Assembly: GCA_964417825.1 (NCBI GenBank)
Contig: CAYQJC010000009.1
Coordinates: forward strand, 1 to 18,459
From: CAYQJC01 sp964417825
GTDB taxonomy: Bacteria; Patescibacteriota; Minisyncoccia; Minisyncoccales; CG1-02-41-26
DNA: 18,459 bases
Reading direction: 5' to 3'
The notes under the pieces were generated by a model. That model was not told the origin of the DNA. It searched no databases and saw only the letters and a list, made by a program, of their open reading frames with translations. Positions within the stretch are counted from its first letter, which is position 1; every line of letters starts with the position of its first letter. Made by a program: the position numbers and the translations under genes. Of the stretch, positions 5,808 to 14,091 are shown in pieces.

Positions 5808-6391
5808 TCTTTTTTGCTAAGTGGAGATTCTGGAGAAAAAACCTTTAGGGTTAGATTGAGGTATATATCGCCAGGCTGAACATTCTCAAACTTCTCTAAC
5901 CAACTACTCTTCTCCGATATCTCCCCAAAAGTAAGCTGGGTAATTTCAATCAACCATGAACTTTCTTCTAATCTCTCTAAAAATCTCAAGCAATTTGGGA
6001 AACGACCTGCCAAAGAAAGAGAGAAAGCAACCGGAGGCCAAAGATCATTTTTAGTTGTTCTTAGATTCAAAGGGGCAATCTCAAGTGAAAGCTCTGAGGC
6101 CCTTGCTTCTTTCTCTAAAAACTCAATAAACTCGATGGGGGCATCTTGAGAAACAAACAACTCTTCAATTTCTGCTAAAAACGGCTGATACGAGGGATAT
6201 TTCCCCTGGAAATCTCGAAGTTCTTTAAGTTGATTTTCAAATAAACTTAAAGTTGTCTTCTGTAAAGCAAGTTCTTGAGAGGTTTTTTCGAGTTTTTTGA
6301 AAAAAGGTAAAACCAAGAAACTCACAAAGAGAAAGAACAAAATGCCGAACAAAACCAAAGTTATATAAATTTTTTGTTTAGCTGATCTCAT
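5804..6391 (-). CDS. pilO: PilO-like pilus alignment protein
   Basis: A 195-residue bitopic protein: transmembrane helix at about residues 9-30, a coiled coil at about 31-60, then an alpha/beta domain resembling the ferredoxin-like fold of PilO (residues about 75-190). PilO dimerises with PilN and links PilM and the PilC/PilB motor to the outer parts of the machine. Sequence similarity of PilO proteins is low, so the call rests mainly on architecture, length (E. coli and Pseudomonas PilO are about 205 residues) and position directly after pilN. Its ATG overlaps the pilN stop by 4 bases and its own stop overlaps the next gene by 4, indicating tight coupling. Confidence 0.82.
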   Translation of the reverse strand: MRSAKQKIYITLVLFGILFFLFVSFLVLPFFKKLEKTSQELALQKTTLSLFENQLKELRDFQGKYPSYQPFLAEIEELFVSQDAPIEFIEFLEKEARASELSLEIAPLNLRTTKNDLWPPVAFSLSLAGRFPNCLRFLERLEESSWLIEITQLTFGEISEKSSWLEKFENVQPGDIYLNLTLKVFSPESPLSKKE

Positions 6392-6975
6392 TGCACTTTA
6401 ATCTGAAAACTAAAAGAGAAATTAACATCAGAGGGAGAAATCCAAGAACTGGGGGTAAAATAAACTCCTTTGAACTCTTCCACTTCTGCCAATTTCTTTT
6501 TGAAAAGGAATAAAGTTTCTCGAGTGTCTGCCCAGCCAGAAATGTAAAATTCAGCGAAAACCTCTTGTCTGATTTTGTCACTTTCTTTTTCTTTAATTTC
6601 TTTCAGCTTTTTTTGAAAAGAAAGGGTGGTGAAATATATAGTTGGGGGTTTCAACTTACCAAGTTTTTCAATTAGAGGGGTAAGAAGGATTTGTCTTTCT
6701 CTAAATTTTTGGAGCTTTTGGAGATTTTCATTAGCTTGGTTAATTATTGTTTTAAAGTTTTGGAATCCAGAATTCTCAAGAGTTAGTCTCTTCTCAGAAA
6801 CAATAGTTTTTAATTCTTCTGTCTGGGTGATGATGTAAGTTCTTAGAGCAAAAAGAGAGAGAGTTAATAAGCTTAAAAAGACTAAAATAAAAACCAAAAT
6901 TAAGAGAACCTTTCTCCATACCATCTCCATTTCTAATTCCTTTTTTTCTTTTTCGGGTAAAAGATTAATTGTCAT
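6388..6975 (-). CDS. pilN: PilN-like pilus alignment protein
   Basis: The protein opens with MTINLLPEKEKKEL, the short cytoplasmic NLLP motif that docks into the groove of PilM, followed by a transmembrane helix at about residues 21-45, a coiled coil (about 50-95) and a ferredoxin-like domain. 195 residues is the family norm. The start lies inside the end of pilM (11-base overlap), and is supported by the NLLP motif falling at residues 4-7. It forms a heterodimer with PilO in the membrane. Confidence 0.9.
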   Translation of the reverse strand: MTINLLPEKEKKELEMEMVWRKVLLILVFILVFLSLLTLSLFALRTYIITQTEELKTIVSEKRLTLENSGFQNFKTIINQANENLQKLQKFRERQILLTPLIEKLGKLKPPTIYFTTLSFQKKLKEIKEKESDKIRQEVFAEFYISGWADTRETLFLFKKKLAEVEEFKGVYFTPSSWISPSDVNFSFSFQIKVQ

Positions 6976-8047
6976 ATATTGCCTTTAAAGCTAAGCCTAA
7001 AGCGGTGGTATAAGCAAGAGATTTTTCAAAAGGCAACTCCGGAATTTTTCGAAGAGGACGCTTTAAAATGTTCACCCAAGGATTACCTAGCTCCACTTCG
7101 ACTTTGAGATTTGTTGCCAAAAATTCAACCAGCCCTTTCAGATTTGCTCCTCCTCCACAAAGTAATATTTTTTCTAATCTTTTACCATCACGTTGAATTT
7201 GAGACTTGGGCAAATGGGAATGATAATAATCAAGATGAGTTTTTATTTGCTCAACTAAATCTGTTAAAGCAGGAATTATTGAGTCAGAAATCTCTTTCTT
7301 CCCTATTAGTCCATATTTCTTTTTCATCACTTCTGCTTTTTTTAGGCTTACTTTTAAGTTTTTGGCAATGTTTTCGGTTAAAGCATAGGAAGAAATAGGG
7401 ATAGTCGAGGTAAATCTTAAGCTCCTGCCAGAGAATATAATGAAACTTGTTCTAGTTGCTCCAAAATCAATTATCAAAAGGGGTCGGGTCGTAGCCTCCT
7501 TTTTAATCAAAGCTCTGACAATTGCTAAACATTCAACTTCGAAAGCAATTGGTTGAAGACCAGCTTTTTTAAGAGTTTTTAAATAGCTATCTACTACTTT
7601 TTTGGGGGCAGCAGCGATTAAAATTTCTTGATATTTTCTCTGATTAAAAACATTCTCGATTTTTTTGAAATCCAAGTATACTTCATCTAAAGGAAGAGGA
7701 ATATGATTTTCTGCTTCAAACCTTACTGCCTTTTCCATTTCTTCTTCTTTTAAAAGGGGTATTTGCAAAATATCCAAAAAAGATTTCTCTTCGGGCAGAG
7801 AAGCAATTAGGTATTTTGTCTTCAGTTTTTCCCCGTGAACTTGAGTTAAACTCTTTTTGATGATCTTACTAAGAGAATTCTCATCTTTAACTTCTCCTCC
7901 TTCAATAATTCCAGTGGGGATTTCAGTTTCACCAAAAGAAGCTAGATTTAAACCATCTTTTCCTTCTTTAAGTTTGGCTATCTTTAGGGAAAGATCAGAA
8001 ATATCCAAGCCGAAACTCTTTATTTTTTTAAAAGGGAAATTTATCAT
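6965..8047 (-). CDS. pilM: Actin-like pilus assembly protein PilM
   Basis: A 360-residue cytoplasmic ATPase-fold protein of the PilM/FtsA group. The nucleotide-binding motifs are phosphate-1 FGLDISDLSLKIAKL (from residue 12), phosphate-2 IIDFGATRTSF (192-202) and adenosine motif LLCGGGANLKGL (296-307). The inserted SHS2-type domain includes RFEAENHIPLPLDEVYLDF (109-127), a typical PilM region. PilM binds the N-terminal NLLP peptide of PilN and couples the cytoplasmic motor to the membrane complex. It begins 6 bases after the stop of the PilX-like gene and overlaps pilN by 11 bases. No Shine-Dalgarno sequence is seen, so coupling from upstream translation is likely. Confidence 0.95.
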   Translation of the reverse strand: MINFPFKKIKSFGLDISDLSLKIAKLKEGKDGLNLASFGETEIPTGIIEGGEVKDENSLSKIIKKSLTQVHGEKLKTKYLIASLPEEKSFLDILQIPLLKEEEMEKAVRFEAENHIPLPLDEVYLDFKKIENVFNQRKYQEILIAAAPKKVVDSYLKTLKKAGLQPIAFEVECLAIVRALIKKEATTRPLLIIDFGATRTSFIIFSGRSLRFTSTIPISSYALTENIAKNLKVSLKKAEVMKKKYGLIGKKEISDSIIPALTDLVEQIKTHLDYYHSHLPKSQIQRDGKRLEKILLCGGGANLKGLVEFLATNLKVEVELGNPWVNILKRPLRKIPELPFEKSLAYTTALGLALKAIYDN

Positions 8048-8053
8048 AAAGTT

Positions 8054-9529
8054 TTAATAACTTTCTTCCCAATGCTCAATGGTTACTATGGGTGAATAAA
8101 CGTAGCTCTCTTCACCAGGAGGCTGAGGGCCTCCCCAAACTCCCTCTTGGATTATAACATTATCTAAGTAGATATTAAGAGGAGAGAAAGCACTGGTTAG
8201 GGAAAATTTCCGACCAACCATTCCTCCAATCACCTCGAAAGTATTTGGGAGGCTAGTTAATCGCATTTCATCCTGGGAATAAACAAGTCCTTTAATGTTT
8301 ACATCTTTAAAAGAGGTATAAGGCCCAAAATTAATTCTTGCTTTGGTGAAAAGTCCTGAGGGAATCCCTTTGCCAGGATCATTAATTGTGATCTGATCAA
8401 GGCCGCAATCAGATTCTCCTCCTCTTTTCCAGCAAAATTTTTCTCCAATATTTATTGTCCCATCGGCTAGCAAAACTCCATTAATTTCTAAATACCTTTC
8501 TCCTTTAAGATCGATTCCTCCTTCCACATAGTAAGTAGAGGTGGCAGCGGGGGAGGAGTGATATTCTAAAACTAAAGTACCTCCTTTCCCGATTTTCCAA
8601 AGAAGATCTTCAAACTCTGTCTCAGAAAAGATGCATTTGCTACTTGAGGTTACTATACTCCCTGTTGAATCTCTTCCTACCACACTACATAACCCTTCTT
8701 GTTGGGCACGAAGAGCTTTGTTTTTGTAGGAAGTAGGCTCAGAAGAATCGAAATCAATTGCTGGCATAGGCATTGGATCAGGAGGACACTTTTCACATAT
8801 TTCTGGAGTACAAAGTTTCTTGCTACAGGTGCTTGAAGAAATTAGGGTACTCCAAGTGATATTTATATTTTGAACTGATAAGACCTGACCTTCCTGAGAA
8901 GTGCTCGTAGGAGTCACTGGATTATCATAGACGCTTACCGTACTCCAAAATTTAATATTAATATTATTGTTGCTAAAAATATTACCGTCGTAAACATTCA
9001 TTTCACTAGCTTGGATTGTACTTTCCCCACTTGGTGCACCAGCAAAAAGTGGACTGTCTTCAGTTAAACTACCAAAAGCTTTAAGAACTTTTACCTTTAC
9101 TACTCTTTGAGCAGTTCTATTGCCAGCAAATTTTAAAGTAGTAGTGGCAATAATTAAGCCCTGAGCACATTGAGAATTTTTTATTGAAACAGAAGTAACA
9201 GAGTCAGATGTGTAGTTTCTAACAAAAGAGTCCTGCCAAGTTGCACAATCTGGACAATCAACAGTAGAGCTGACAAAACAGATTTTCCAAGGATCATCTC
9301 CATCGGTTAAAATATCATCGTTTTTTAGCTTCCAAATTGCCTCATGAATTCCAGCTTCAGCTAGATAATAAGCTCTTGTGGAAAACTGCTGAGCCTTGGA
9401 GATTTTGGATCCAGTTAAACTAAAACCGATAAAAAAACTTCCTAAAAAAATCATTATCCCTAAAAGCAGAATAGCAACGATGATAACACTTCCCTGACAG
9501 CTTGGAAGAAATTTTTTAATTTTTATCAT
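8054..9529 (-). CDS. Large PilX-like minor pilin with beta-rich C-terminal domain
   Basis: 491 residues. A basic N-terminus is followed by QG|SVIIVAILLLG and a hydrophobic helix (about 15-38), then AQQFSTRAYYLAEAGIHEAIWKL, the hallmark N-terminal region of PilX proteins. The usual Glu at position +5 after the processing site is missing (Ile18). The body is unusually long for a minor pilin (typically 150-200 residues); the C-terminal half (about 300-480) has repeated short beta segments such as GGIDLKGERYLEINGVLLADG and INFGPYTSFKDVNIKG, suggesting a stacked beta structure like bactofilin or DUF7305-type tails. Cysteine-rich stretches (DCPDC; CSKKLCTPEICEKC) may form disulfides outside the cell. 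It is probably the tip or adhesive subunit; adhesion is inferred, not seen. Confidence 0.8.
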   Translation of the reverse strand: MIKIKKFLPSCQGSVIIVAILLLGIMIFLGSFFIGFSLTGSKISKAQQFSTRAYYLAEAGIHEAIWKLKNDDILTDGDDPWKICFVSSTVDCPDCATWQDSFVRNYTSDSVTSVSIKNSQCAQGLIIATTTLKFAGNRTAQRVVKVKVLKAFGSLTEDSPLFAGAPSGESTIQASEMNVYDGNIFSNNNINIKFWSTVSVYDNPVTPTSTSQEGQVLSVQNINITWSTLISSSTCSKKLCTPEICEKCPPDPMPMPAIDFDSSEPTSYKNKALRAQQEGLCSVVGRDSTGSIVTSSSKCIFSETEFEDLLWKIGKGGTLVLEYHSSPAATSTYYVEGGIDLKGERYLEINGVLLADGTINIGEKFCWKRGGESDCGLDQITINDPGKGIPSGLFTKARINFGPYTSFKDVNIKGLVYSQDEMRLTSLPNTFEVIGGMVGRKFSLTSAFSPLNIYLDNVIIQEGVWGGPQPPGEESYVYSPIVTIEHWEESY

Positions 9530-9544
9530 TCTTCTTAATTTTAT

Positions 9545-10111
9545 TTAAAGATTTCGGCCAAAAATTTTAGTTCTTAACTCAAGAGTTTCTCCACCCTCTG
9601 TTAAAGTTAAAAAAATATTAACTAGATTCGAGCCCCAAATTTCTAAATTTTGAAGGTGTTCCCCAATTACTTTTGCTTCTTCTAAAACTTTTCTCTCCAA
9701 CGTCTGGCCAGGAGGAGGGGTTGAATCCCAAGGCACAAGAGTTTGACTTTGATCGTCTGAGAAATAATAGCCGATTACCTCTCTCTTTATCAAATCTCCA
9801 TCTTGAAAATAATGAATATAATGGTAGTTGAGGGAGATATGACCGTCTTCAAATAAAATGGTACTGGTGGCTCCTGATTCGGTTTCAGAAAGTTCAGTAA
9901 CTATTTCTCTGGCTTGTCGGATCTCCCGGCTCATCCTCTCTAAAATTACTCTTCCGTTTTGTAAAAGTTCACCTCGGGTGGTTCCTCTTCGATAAAACCC
10001 AATTCCACTGAGATAAAGGCTAAAGATGGCAATAACAACAAGAATAAAGATTGTTATTGCTATCAGAACTTCAACTAAAGTGAAAGCTCCTAAGGAATTT
10101 TTCTCAGGCAT
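9545..10111 (-). CDS. PilW-like minor pilin (prepilin)
   Basis: 188 residues with a class III signal: MPEKNSLGA|FTLVEVLIAITIFILV, where Glu14 is the +5 glutamate and a 20-residue hydrophobic helix follows. The residue before cleavage is Ala instead of the canonical Gly. The segment RGELLQNGRVILERMSREIRQAREI after the helix is typical of PilW/GspJ-type pilins. The globular domain is beta-rich. The ATG follows the preceding gene's stop by one base (TAATATG). With its neighbours it likely builds the pilus-initiating tip complex. Confidence 0.88.
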   Translation of the reverse strand: MPEKNSLGAFTLVEVLIAITIFILVVIAIFSLYLSGIGFYRRGTTRGELLQNGRVILERMSREIRQAREIVTELSETESGATSTILFEDGHISLNYHYIHYFQDGDLIKREVIGYYFSDDQSQTLVPWDSTPPPGQTLERKVLEEAKVIGEHLQNLEIWGSNLVNIFLTLTEGGETLELRTKIFGRNL

Positions 10112-10112
10112 A

Positions 10113-10535
10113 TTATTTTTCAGCGATTAAGGTAGTAACTTTTATTTGTTTTTTACCGGCTGGAAAAAATGAACTCCACCAAACTTCAACTTCTACTTTT
10201 TTCAACCCAGTATCAGAAGTCGTAGCCTGGAGATTGTTATCAACATAGCTCACTTTTGTCTCTCGAGAAAACTTTTCAAAAGGAGAAGGTAGAGGATCTT
10301 CAGTTTGAATGCCAACCTGGATTTCCCGATAATTCTTAGAATTTATCTCCTCGATTTTTTCCTGACAAAGCATCGTTGCTTGAGTCTCTTTTTGGTTTGA
10401 GATTCCTATTCCAAAAGCCAAAGGAAAAATCTGTAAAACAGTAACAATTCCTACAATTAAGAGGACTATTGCAATCATTGCTTCCAAAAAGGTAAACCCA
10501 TTTCTAGCAGATTTATAGCTTGAGAAATAGAGCAT
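10113..10535 (-). CDS. PilV-like minor pilin (prepilin)
   Basis: 140 residues with a canonical class III signal, ARNG|FTFLEAMIAIVLLIVGIV, Gly at -1 and Glu at +5 (residue 18). The EAMIAIVLLIVG core and the following QIFPLAFGIGISNQKETQATMLCQEKIEE pattern are those of PilV/GspI-type pilins. A short beta domain follows, ending in a KVEVEVWW... KQIKVTTLIA strand pair as in this family. It sits 13 bases after the FimT-like gene and one base before the PilW-like gene. No Shine-Dalgarno is evident. Confidence 0.88.
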   Translation of the reverse strand: MLYFSSYKSARNGFTFLEAMIAIVLLIVGIVTVLQIFPLAFGIGISNQKETQATMLCQEKIEEINSKNYREIQVGIQTEDPLPSPFEKFSRETKVSYVDNNLQATTSDTGLKKVEVEVWWSSFFPAGKKQIKVTTLIAEK

Positions 10536-10548
10536 ATTTTTGCTATAG

Positions 10549-11013
10549 TTATTCTGCTATTTTCACAAAACCTGAAGGTCTTATCTCAACTGTCTTTGTT
10601 TTTCCTACCTTATTAATTAAAGAAACATTTCCTCCTTCTTTAACTGCCCCATAAGGGTTAAATAATACTTCGTTATTAGTAAACCCGGTAATTTCTTTAA
10701 ATTCTATATCTGTTGGTAAAGATTTGCTAAGGATTACTTGGGTGGTGGTTCCATATTTAGTTATCTGATATTCTCTCGTAGTAGTAGAAAAGGAAACTCC
10801 ATAATCAATCTGTTCAGTAACAGCCATTTGTTGAGCAAAACGGAAATCTCCTACTAATTCCCGAACAGCACTGTTTAATTGCCAAGAAGGTTGAAGGAAT
10901 TTTAAAGCACTCCAGGAAACTCCAACCATTATTCCAATAATTGAAATAACAATCAAAATCTCAATCAAAGTGAAACTCTTTCTATTTGACATTTGACATT
11001 TGACATTTGACAT
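10549..11013 (-). CDS. FimT/GspH-like pilin (prepilin)
   Basis: 154 residues. The signal reads NRKS|FTLIEILIVISIIGIMVGV with Glu at +5 (residue 18) but Ser, not Gly, at -1. Downstream, AVRELVGDFRFAQQMAVTEQIDYGVSF is the classic FimT/GspH segment (helix end plus 'A..LA..L..AR..A'). The C-terminal beta domain ends IRPSGFVKIA. The first ten residues are encoded by a fourfold ATGTCAA repeat, which places ATG codons in frame at residues 1 and 8; either could be the start, and I keep the longer one, 3 bases after the pilC stop. It could be a minor pilin or, if no other pilin exists, the main subunit. Confidence 0.88.
   Translation of the reverse strand: MSNVKCQMSNRKSFTLIEILIVISIIGIMVGVSWSALKFLQPSWQLNSAVRELVGDFRFAQQMAVTEQIDYGVSFSTTTREYQITKYGTTTQVILSKSLPTDIEFKEITGFTNNEVLFNPYGAVKEGGNVSLINKVGKTKTVEIRPSGFVKIAE
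10986..11013 (-). repeat. Fourfold ATGTCAA tandem repeat over the start of the FimT-like gene
   Basis: Read on the minus strand, four perfect 7-base units ATGTCAA run into the coding sequence. Each unit carries an ATG in a different frame; the first and fourth are in frame with the gene. Confidence 0.85.
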
Positions 11014-11016
11014 CTT

Positions 11017-12249
11017 TTAACGTATCCCGCTCATTATACCAAACATTGGTTGCATCATCGAAACAGCAAAAAAACCAACTACTCCACCAATAAAGATGAT
11101 GAGAAGAGGCTCAATAATTGAGGAGAGTTTTTGAGTGGCATTCCGGATCTCTTCTTCATAAAAATCAGCTAACTTTTCTAAAACTCGAGCAGTTTCCCCT
11201 GTTTCCTCTCCCACTTTCATCATCTGTAAGACCATCGGAGAGTAGAGATTTTGATAAGGCTGGAGCGCTTCAGATAGCTTCTTTCCTTTCTCTACCACTT
11301 TGGCTGCTTCTTTTAGTGATTCTTGAAAGTAAAAATTAGTTAAAGCTCCAGCTCCAACTTCTAAAGCACGAACAATCGGTACTCCCGCTGATAAAAGCGA
11401 ACTTAAAGTTCGAAGAGCTAAAGCAGAATTTGTTTGTTTAGAAAGTTTAGAGATAATTGGAATGCTTAAAATTAATTTTGACTTGAATTTACCAGTCTTC
11501 TTGATTCTCGAAACCAATAGGGCTGCGAAAATTAGTATTACAAAAAGTAAAATTGCTAAGGGCCATTTTTTTCTCAAAAAATCAGCAAAAGAAATAATAA
11601 GCTGAGTAGTAAATGGGAGTTCCACTCCGAGTTCTTCAAAAGCAGCTTTAAGTTTTGGTACAGCAAAAATCATCATAAATATACCAATACTGAAAGCTAA
11701 ACAAAGAACAATCATCGGATAAATCATAGCTGCTTTTATCCTTGATTTTAAACTATGTTCTCTTTCCATTTGGACACTTAAAATTTTTAAAGCATCTTCT
11801 ATTTTTCCGGTTTCTTCTCCTACTCTTACTGTCTCTTGATACAAAGTGGGGAAAATATCAGGAAATTCACCAAGAGCATCGGCTAAACTTCTTCCCTTAA
11901 CAATTTCTTTGGAAATTTTCTCTAAAGCCATTTTGAATTTCGGGGTCTTAGCTTGAATGGCTAAAATCTCTAAAGATCTTGGCAAAGAAACTCCGCTCTT
12001 TATCATTACTTCGAGATTTCGAGTAAAAAATAATTTCTCAGTAAGAGGCACCCTAAAAAATCTGCTTAAAATACTAAGCTTAGGAAGTTTTATTCCTCTC
12101 TCTTCGCTTTCCCCTTCTTCTCTAGCTTCGATGAGGAAGAATCCCTTTTTTCGCAAAACTTGAGCTAAGTGGGAAGTATCTTCAGCAGCTAAAATTCCTG
12201 ATTCTTCTTCTCCTCTTAAATTTTTTGCTTTATAAAAATACTTTGGCAT
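11017..12249 (-). CDS. pilC: Type IV pilus inner-membrane platform protein PilC
   Basis: About 410 residues with the tandem T2SSF (GspF/PilC) domains. Each has the cytoplasmic helical bundle, with F(F)TRNLEVMIKSGVSLPRSLEIL and GRSLADAL in the first and ALRTLSSLLSAGVPIVRALE and GKKLSEAL in the second; MVLQMMKVGEETGETARVLEKLADFYEEE precedes the last membrane helix near the C-terminus. About three transmembrane helices are visible. PilC transmits the rotation or movement driven by PilB to pilins. I choose the ATG at 12249 (MPKYFYKAKN), one base after the pilB stop (TAAAATG), over a TTG at 12261, because the family usually starts with a short M..Y.Y.A.. sequence. Confidence 0.96.
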   Translation of the reverse strand: MPKYFYKAKNLRGEEESGILAAEDTSHLAQVLRKKGFFLIEAREEGESEERGIKLPKLSILSRFFRVPLTEKLFFTRNLEVMIKSGVSLPRSLEILAIQAKTPKFKMALEKISKEIVKGRSLADALGEFPDIFPTLYQETVRVGEETGKIEDALKILSVQMEREHSLKSRIKAAMIYPMIVLCLAFSIGIFMMIFAVPKLKAAFEELGVELPFTTQLIISFADFLRKKWPLAILLFVILIFAALLVSRIKKTGKFKSKLILSIPIISKLSKQTNSALALRTLSSLLSAGVPIVRALEVGAGALTNFYFQESLKEAAKVVEKGKKLSEALQPYQNLYSPMVLQMMKVGEETGETARVLEKLADFYEEEIRNATQKLSSIIEPLLIIFIGGVVGFFAVSMMQPMFGIMSGIR

Positions 12250-12250
12250 T

Positions 12251-13999
12251 TTATTCAACAATCACCCTCAAGACCTCCTCAATTGAGGTTATACCTTGAG
12301 AAGCTTTGACAAATCCATCTTCAATCATTAATTGCATCCCTTCTTTTCTGGCTCTCGCTTGAATTTCATCAGAAGTTGCTCCCTGATGGATCAACTCTTT
12401 TAAGCTTGGAGAAACCCTAAGAACTTCAAATATCCCAATTCTTCCTTTATACCCCTCTGGACATTCTTTAGAAGGTTTCGGATGGAAAAATTCAATATCT
12501 TTCAAATTCTTTTTCGGGCTTAAAATCTTTTCTTCCTGAAGAACTCTTTCAATTTCTTTTAAGTTACAGTACTTAGCTAAATTCTTCAATTGATTTTGGT
12601 TTAATTTATATTTCTCTTTCCCTTCACATAACTTTCTGACCAACCTCTGAGCCAAAATTAAATTTAAAGTGGATGCTAGGAGAAAGGGTTCTGCTCCCAT
12701 CTCAATTAATCGAGGAACGGCTCCAGCTGCTGAATTAGTGTGTAAAGTAGAGAGAACCAAATGACCAGTTAGAGCAGCATTAATGGCAAGAGAAGCAGTT
12801 TCAGAATCTCTAATCTCTCCTACCATAATAATATCTGGGTCCTGTCGTAATAAAGCTCGAAGGCCCGAAGCAAAAGTTAAGCCAATTTTGGGATTAACTT
12901 GGGTTTGGTTAATTCTTGGCATCCGGTACTCAATTGGGTCTTCAATTGTGGAGATGTTCACTCCCGGACTGTTTAGAATTTCCATCATTGAGTATAAAGT
13001 AGTGGTTTTTCCACAGCCGGTAGGCCCAGTGACCAAAATCATTCCTACCGGCCTTCTCAGAGCTTCTTGAACTCTCTCTAAGGCCTCTCCTCTTAACCCT
13101 AAACCTTCCAAACTATAACCTCTAGCTTTTTCTGGCAAGAGTCTCATCACCACCTTTTCTCCGTTAAAAACTGGTAGAATAGATACCCTGATTGAATATC
13201 TGTAATCCTCAGTTTCAATCTTAAAACGACCATCTTGGGGAAGCCGATGTTCATCTAATTTTAAATTGCTTAACACCTTAATTCTGGCAACGATTCCTGA
13301 CTTAGCGCTGAGGGGTAACGTCATAGCGTCATGCAAAATACCATCAATTCTGTACCTTACTAAAACTTCTTTCTCCCCTGGTTCGATATGAATATCAGAA
13401 GCTCTTTGTAAAATAGCATGTTTCAATAATGTATCTACGATCCTTATTACTGGTAATTCTTGGGCTTGTTTTTCAAGTTCTGCTCTCTCCTCGACTTCCT
13501 CTTTCTCTTCAACTTTTTTTATCCCCTCGGCTTCTTTTTTAATAATTTCCCCAAATTCTGCTTGTAAACTCTCTTGGTATTGACTGAGCACATTCTTAAT
13601 CCCTTTGGGAGTAGTTAATCTTGGTAAGATTTTCAGATCAGCTTTCTTTTTGATAAATTCAATGGTCTTTAAATCTTCGGGATCAAGCATCGCCACCTCA
13701 AGATTTTTACCTTTCTTCCGGAAAGCAACAATGTTATGAGAACGAGCAATGGGCTCGGGTATTATCTTCAAAACATCAGGAGAGACAGTTTCTTTTTCTA
13801 GGTTAACAAATGGGATTCCTAAAATATAAGCCTCCAACCTAATCAAATCTTCTTGAGAAATAAAATTTTTAGCTACTAAAATGTCTTCAATTTTTTTCCC
13901 TCTTTTTTGAGCTTCTCTTAAGGCCTTATCAAATTGATTTTCTTTGATCAATCCAGCGTCAAGCATAAAGGCCTTTAATTGTTGAGGCTCGACTCTCAT
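12251..13999 (-). CDS. pilB: Type IV pilus extension ATPase PilB
   Basis: 582 residues. The N-terminal MshEN-type domain (1-145) binds nucleotide or cyclic-di-GMP in relatives; a charged linker rich in Glu and Lys (150-180) follows, then the N2 domain (about 185-290) and the RecA-like ATPase domain: Walker A GPTGCGKT (325-332), Asp box STIEDPIEYR (350-359), Walker B RQDPDIIMVGEIRD (385-398) and His box TGHLVLSTLHTN (411-422). The GYKGRIGIFEVL segment (516-527) closes the domain. The zinc-binding tetracysteine usual in PilB/GspE is degenerate: only Cys458, Cys478 and Cys513 remain around it. It is first in the operon, 89 bases downstream of the response regulator gene, and contacts pilC by a one-base gap. 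Confidence 0.96.
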   Translation of the reverse strand: MRVEPQQLKAFMLDAGLIKENQFDKALREAQKRGKKIEDILVAKNFISQEDLIRLEAYILGIPFVNLEKETVSPDVLKIIPEPIARSHNIVAFRKKGKNLEVAMLDPEDLKTIEFIKKKADLKILPRLTTPKGIKNVLSQYQESLQAEFGEIIKKEAEGIKKVEEKEEVEERAELEKQAQELPVIRIVDTLLKHAILQRASDIHIEPGEKEVLVRYRIDGILHDAMTLPLSAKSGIVARIKVLSNLKLDEHRLPQDGRFKIETEDYRYSIRVSILPVFNGEKVVMRLLPEKARGYSLEGLGLRGEALERVQEALRRPVGMILVTGPTGCGKTTTLYSMMEILNSPGVNISTIEDPIEYRMPRINQTQVNPKIGLTFASGLRALLRQDPDIIMVGEIRDSETASLAINAALTGHLVLSTLHTNSAAGAVPRLIEMGAEPFLLASTLNLILAQRLVRKLCEGKEKYKLNQNQLKNLAKYCNLKEIERVLQEEKILSPKKNLKDIEFFHPKPSKECPEGYKGRIGIFEVLRVSPSLKELIHQGATSDEIQARARKEGMQLMIEDGFVKASQGITSIEEVLRVIVE

Positions 14000-14002
14000 A
14001 CA

Positions 14003-14091
14003 CGAATTATGAATTAAGAATTAGGAATTAGGGTAAAATTTCCGAATCAACAAAAATCCCCAAATTCATAATTCATACTTCCTAATTCCTA
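14003..14091. repeat. Inverted pair of 7-base-period repeats between pilB and the response regulator
   Basis: Left array (14003-14031) is four units of GAATTAN; right array (14062-14091) is units of ATTCNTA, the complementary sense. They could fold into a long imperfect hairpin with a loop of about 30 bases. The spacer has no other recognisable content. Confidence 0.6.

Noticed and set aside
12249..12261. TTG start for PilC giving four extra residues
   Set aside because: The ATG at 12249 matches the family start and touches the pilB stop, which is a better coupling arrangement.
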